From an uncultured Clostridium sp. (lineage in GTDB: Bacteria > Bacillota > Clostridia > TANB77 > CAG-508), in the NCBI GenBank assembly GCA_900552135.1, contig URYN01000003.1, positions 62,001 to 126,000 of the forward strand: a stretch of 64,000 bases of DNA. The letters run 5' to 3'. The notes beneath the pieces were generated by a model, which worked only from the letters and a program-made list of their open reading frames with translations, made no database searches and was not told the DNA's origin. Position numbers and translations under genes: made by a program. Each line of letters begins with the position of its first letter. Position 1 is the stretch's first letter. Below are positions 62,428 to 64,000 of this stretch, one piece after another.

Positions 62428-64000
62428 ATGAAGCGTTATTATGGAATGGAAAATCCAGATGATTTAAGAAAAACTGTTAGAATAGGAAAGAATAGTTCAA
62501 ATAATAGTTGGAAGAAGATTTCGATATTCATAATTGCCATTGCAATTATTGTTGGAATAATTTTTGCTGTAAAATTGAATAGCAAAACAAAAATAACTGC
62601 AAAAGAGGTAACAAACTTTAATTATTTCATTACAACAATAGATGGAAAATCTGGTGTTATAGACAAAAAAGGAAATGTTGTAATTAACAACGAGTACGAC
62701 TATGTTCAAATACCAAATCCGGAAAAACCAGTATTTATATGTTTATATGATTATAATACTGAAACAATGGAGTATTCTTCAAAAGTTTTAAACGAAAACA
62801 AGAAAGAAATATTATCAAAATATGAAAAAGTACAGGCTATTCCAAATAACAACACATCAATCTCAAACCCATATCAAACAGAAATACTTCAATACAAGTC
62901 AAACGGAAAATATGGTTTGATAACACTTTCAGGAAGCAAAATTACAGATGCCATATATGATAGTATAGAAACACTTGAATATAAAGATGGAATTTTAAAG
63001 GTAAAAAAAGATGGACTATATGGACTTATAGATTTAAGTGGAAGCGAAATCGTGGGATGCGAATATTCATCAATTACAACAGATGGATATTACAACACTA
63101 CATCAAAATATGAGCAAGCTGGGTTTATTGTTACTGTAAGAAAAGAAGAAGGATACAGATATGGATATATAAATAATAAAGGAAAACCAGTATTAGACAC
63201 TATATACACTAACATCAAAAGAATAACTGAAATAAAGGAAGATGACAATGTTTACTTATTAACTTACAGAAATGGAAAAGCTGGAATGTTAAAAAATGGA
63301 CAAACTATTATAGAAAATGAGTTTGAAAACATTGAATACGACAGTGTAAATGCTATACTAGCAGTACAAAAAAATGCAAAACAAGGAATTTACGATTTAA
63401 AGGGAAAAGAAATTCTCCCAATAGCTTATGATGAAATCACTTTTGCTGGAAAATATATAAATGCAACAAAAGACGGCGAATTTATGGTGTTTGACGGTTC
63501 TGGAACATTACAGCAAAATGATAGTTACAAAAGTATACAACCTGTTGCAAATGGAAAATACAATATAACAATAGACAGAGCAAATAAATATGGAGTTGTT
63601 GATGCAAATAGAACAATAGTAATATTTAATGAGTACACTTACATCGAATATGCTTTTGATGATAACTTTATTGTATCGAAAGATGGCAAGAGTGGTTTGG
63701 TAAGTTGCAAAGATAATTTCAATATATTAATTCCAATCGAAAAAAATATTATACAAAACATTAAAGGAACAAGAATAATACAAACAATAGATTCGAATGC
63801 AAATACATCTGAAATATACAATCAAAATATAGAAAAAGTATTAACAAAAAAAGATGCTAGAATTTATATAAAAGATGATTATATAGAAATAGCAACACAA
63901 AATAGTATAGATTATTTAGACTTTAATGGTAATATAAAAGATGCAAAAGATATATTTAATAATCAAATTATTGCAAAAGAGAAAGATGGAAAATGGGGTT
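62428..64000 (+). CDS. WG-repeat membrane-anchored protein (3' truncated by the window)
   Basis: The frame is open from the ATG at 62428 (after AAAAAGGAG) to the window end, 524 codons. One membrane helix near residues 32-50 (ISIFIIAIAIIVGIIFAV) follows a basic cytoplasmic tail. The outside part is built of WG/KWG-type repeats of about 45-50 residues, each with a pattern like GKYGLI...G..I....YDSI or GLYGLIDLSGSEI. WG repeats form beta-propeller-like binding structures of unknown ligand. It lies 88 bases after the histidine kinase and is probably in the same transcription unit. Confidence 0.85.
   Translation, partial: MKRYYGMENPDDLRKTVRIGKNSSNNSWKKISIFIIAIAIIVGIIFAVKLNSKTKITAKEVTNFNYFITTIDGKSGVIDKKGNVVINNEYDYVQIPNPEKPVFICLYDYNTETMEYSSKVLNENKKEILSKYEKVQAIPNNNTSISNPYQTEILQYKSNGKYGLITLSGSKITDAIYDSIETLEYKDGILKVKKDGLYGLIDLSGSEIVGCEYSSITTDGYYNTTSKYEQAGFIVTVRKEEGYRYGYINNKGKPVLDTIYTNIKRITEIKEDDNVYLLTYRNGKAGMLKNGQTIIENEFENIEYDSVNAILAVQKNAKQGIYDLKGKEILPIAYDEITFAGKYINATKDGEFMVFDGSGTLQQNDSYKSIQPVANGKYNITIDRANKYGVVDANRTIVIFNEYTYIEYAFDDNFIVSKDGKSGLVSCKDNFNILIPIEKNIIQNIKGTRIIQTIDSNANTSEIYNQNIEKVLTKKDARIYIKDDYIEIATQNSIDYLDFNGNIKDAKDIFNNQIIAKEKDGKWG

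Overview
The window is about 64 kb of AT-rich DNA with dense gene packing, strong AGGAGG-type ribosome sites and T-tailed hairpin terminators. Together with SpoVT, a YaaH-like GH18 enzyme, SecG, GreA, RecD2, UppP and a complete type IV pilus operon, this points to a low-GC, spore-forming Bacillota of the class Clostridia, probably an uncultured gut-type lineage. The genus cannot be fixed from the sequence.

Layout. 1-5.6 kb: 3' part of recD2, a ComF-type phosphoribosyltransferase with a non-canonical start, a KAP-like P-loop NTPase, spoVT and a small orphan gene. 5.8-13.5 kb: lower-glycolysis cluster gap-pgk-tpiA-gpmI, followed by a YezG-like protein and a membrane-anchored GH18 enzyme. 13.7-16.3 kb: a Lys/Glu-rich unknown and a prepilin-like protein with a formylglycine-generating-enzyme/C-type-lectin (FGE/CLec) domain. 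16.5-21.1 kb: greA, deoD, ruvA, rarA and an SPFH protein. 21.3-22.9 kb: a second prepilin-FGE protein whose C-terminal codons look like the variable region of a diversity-generating retroelement (DGR), followed by structured RNA and a terminator. 22.9-32.2 kb: secG, rnr, a small export protein, an orphan, a DUF378 protein, and a marR / zinc-metallopeptidase / heterodimeric ABC exporter operon. 32.6-36.7 kb: an accessory stretch with an HD protein, two candidate type I toxin loci with small RNAs, tRNA-Leu with a nearby duplicate of its 3' end, and a third prepilin-like protein with three tandem domains. 36.8-39.5 kb: ppa, a TPR protein and uppP. 40.0-49.2 kb: type IV pilus operon (PilM-PilN fusion, PilO, a PilP-like protein, pilin, an atypical prepilin peptidase, two minor pilins, PilB, PilT, PilC). 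49.5-64 kb: ROK kinase, rsmA, a uridine-kinase-like protein, an RNHCP protein, a U32 peptidase, a Cys/Gly-rich mini-protein, an Rpn-type nuclease, trmB, an alpha-amylase, an OmpR/HisKA two-component system and a truncated WG-repeat protein.

How it fits together. The pilus operon supplies a secretion and assembly machine. Three distant genes (14,996; 21,295; 34,623) encode proteins with the same class III prepilin N-terminus but large C-terminal domains, so they are good candidates for adhesins displayed by that machine. One of them appears to be diversified by a DGR whose reverse transcriptase and template are outside this window. This is the most interesting system here. The two small toxin-like loci near tRNA-Leu come next. 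Two families of short palindromic repeats are scattered between genes. All functional calls come from reading the sequence; no database search was run.
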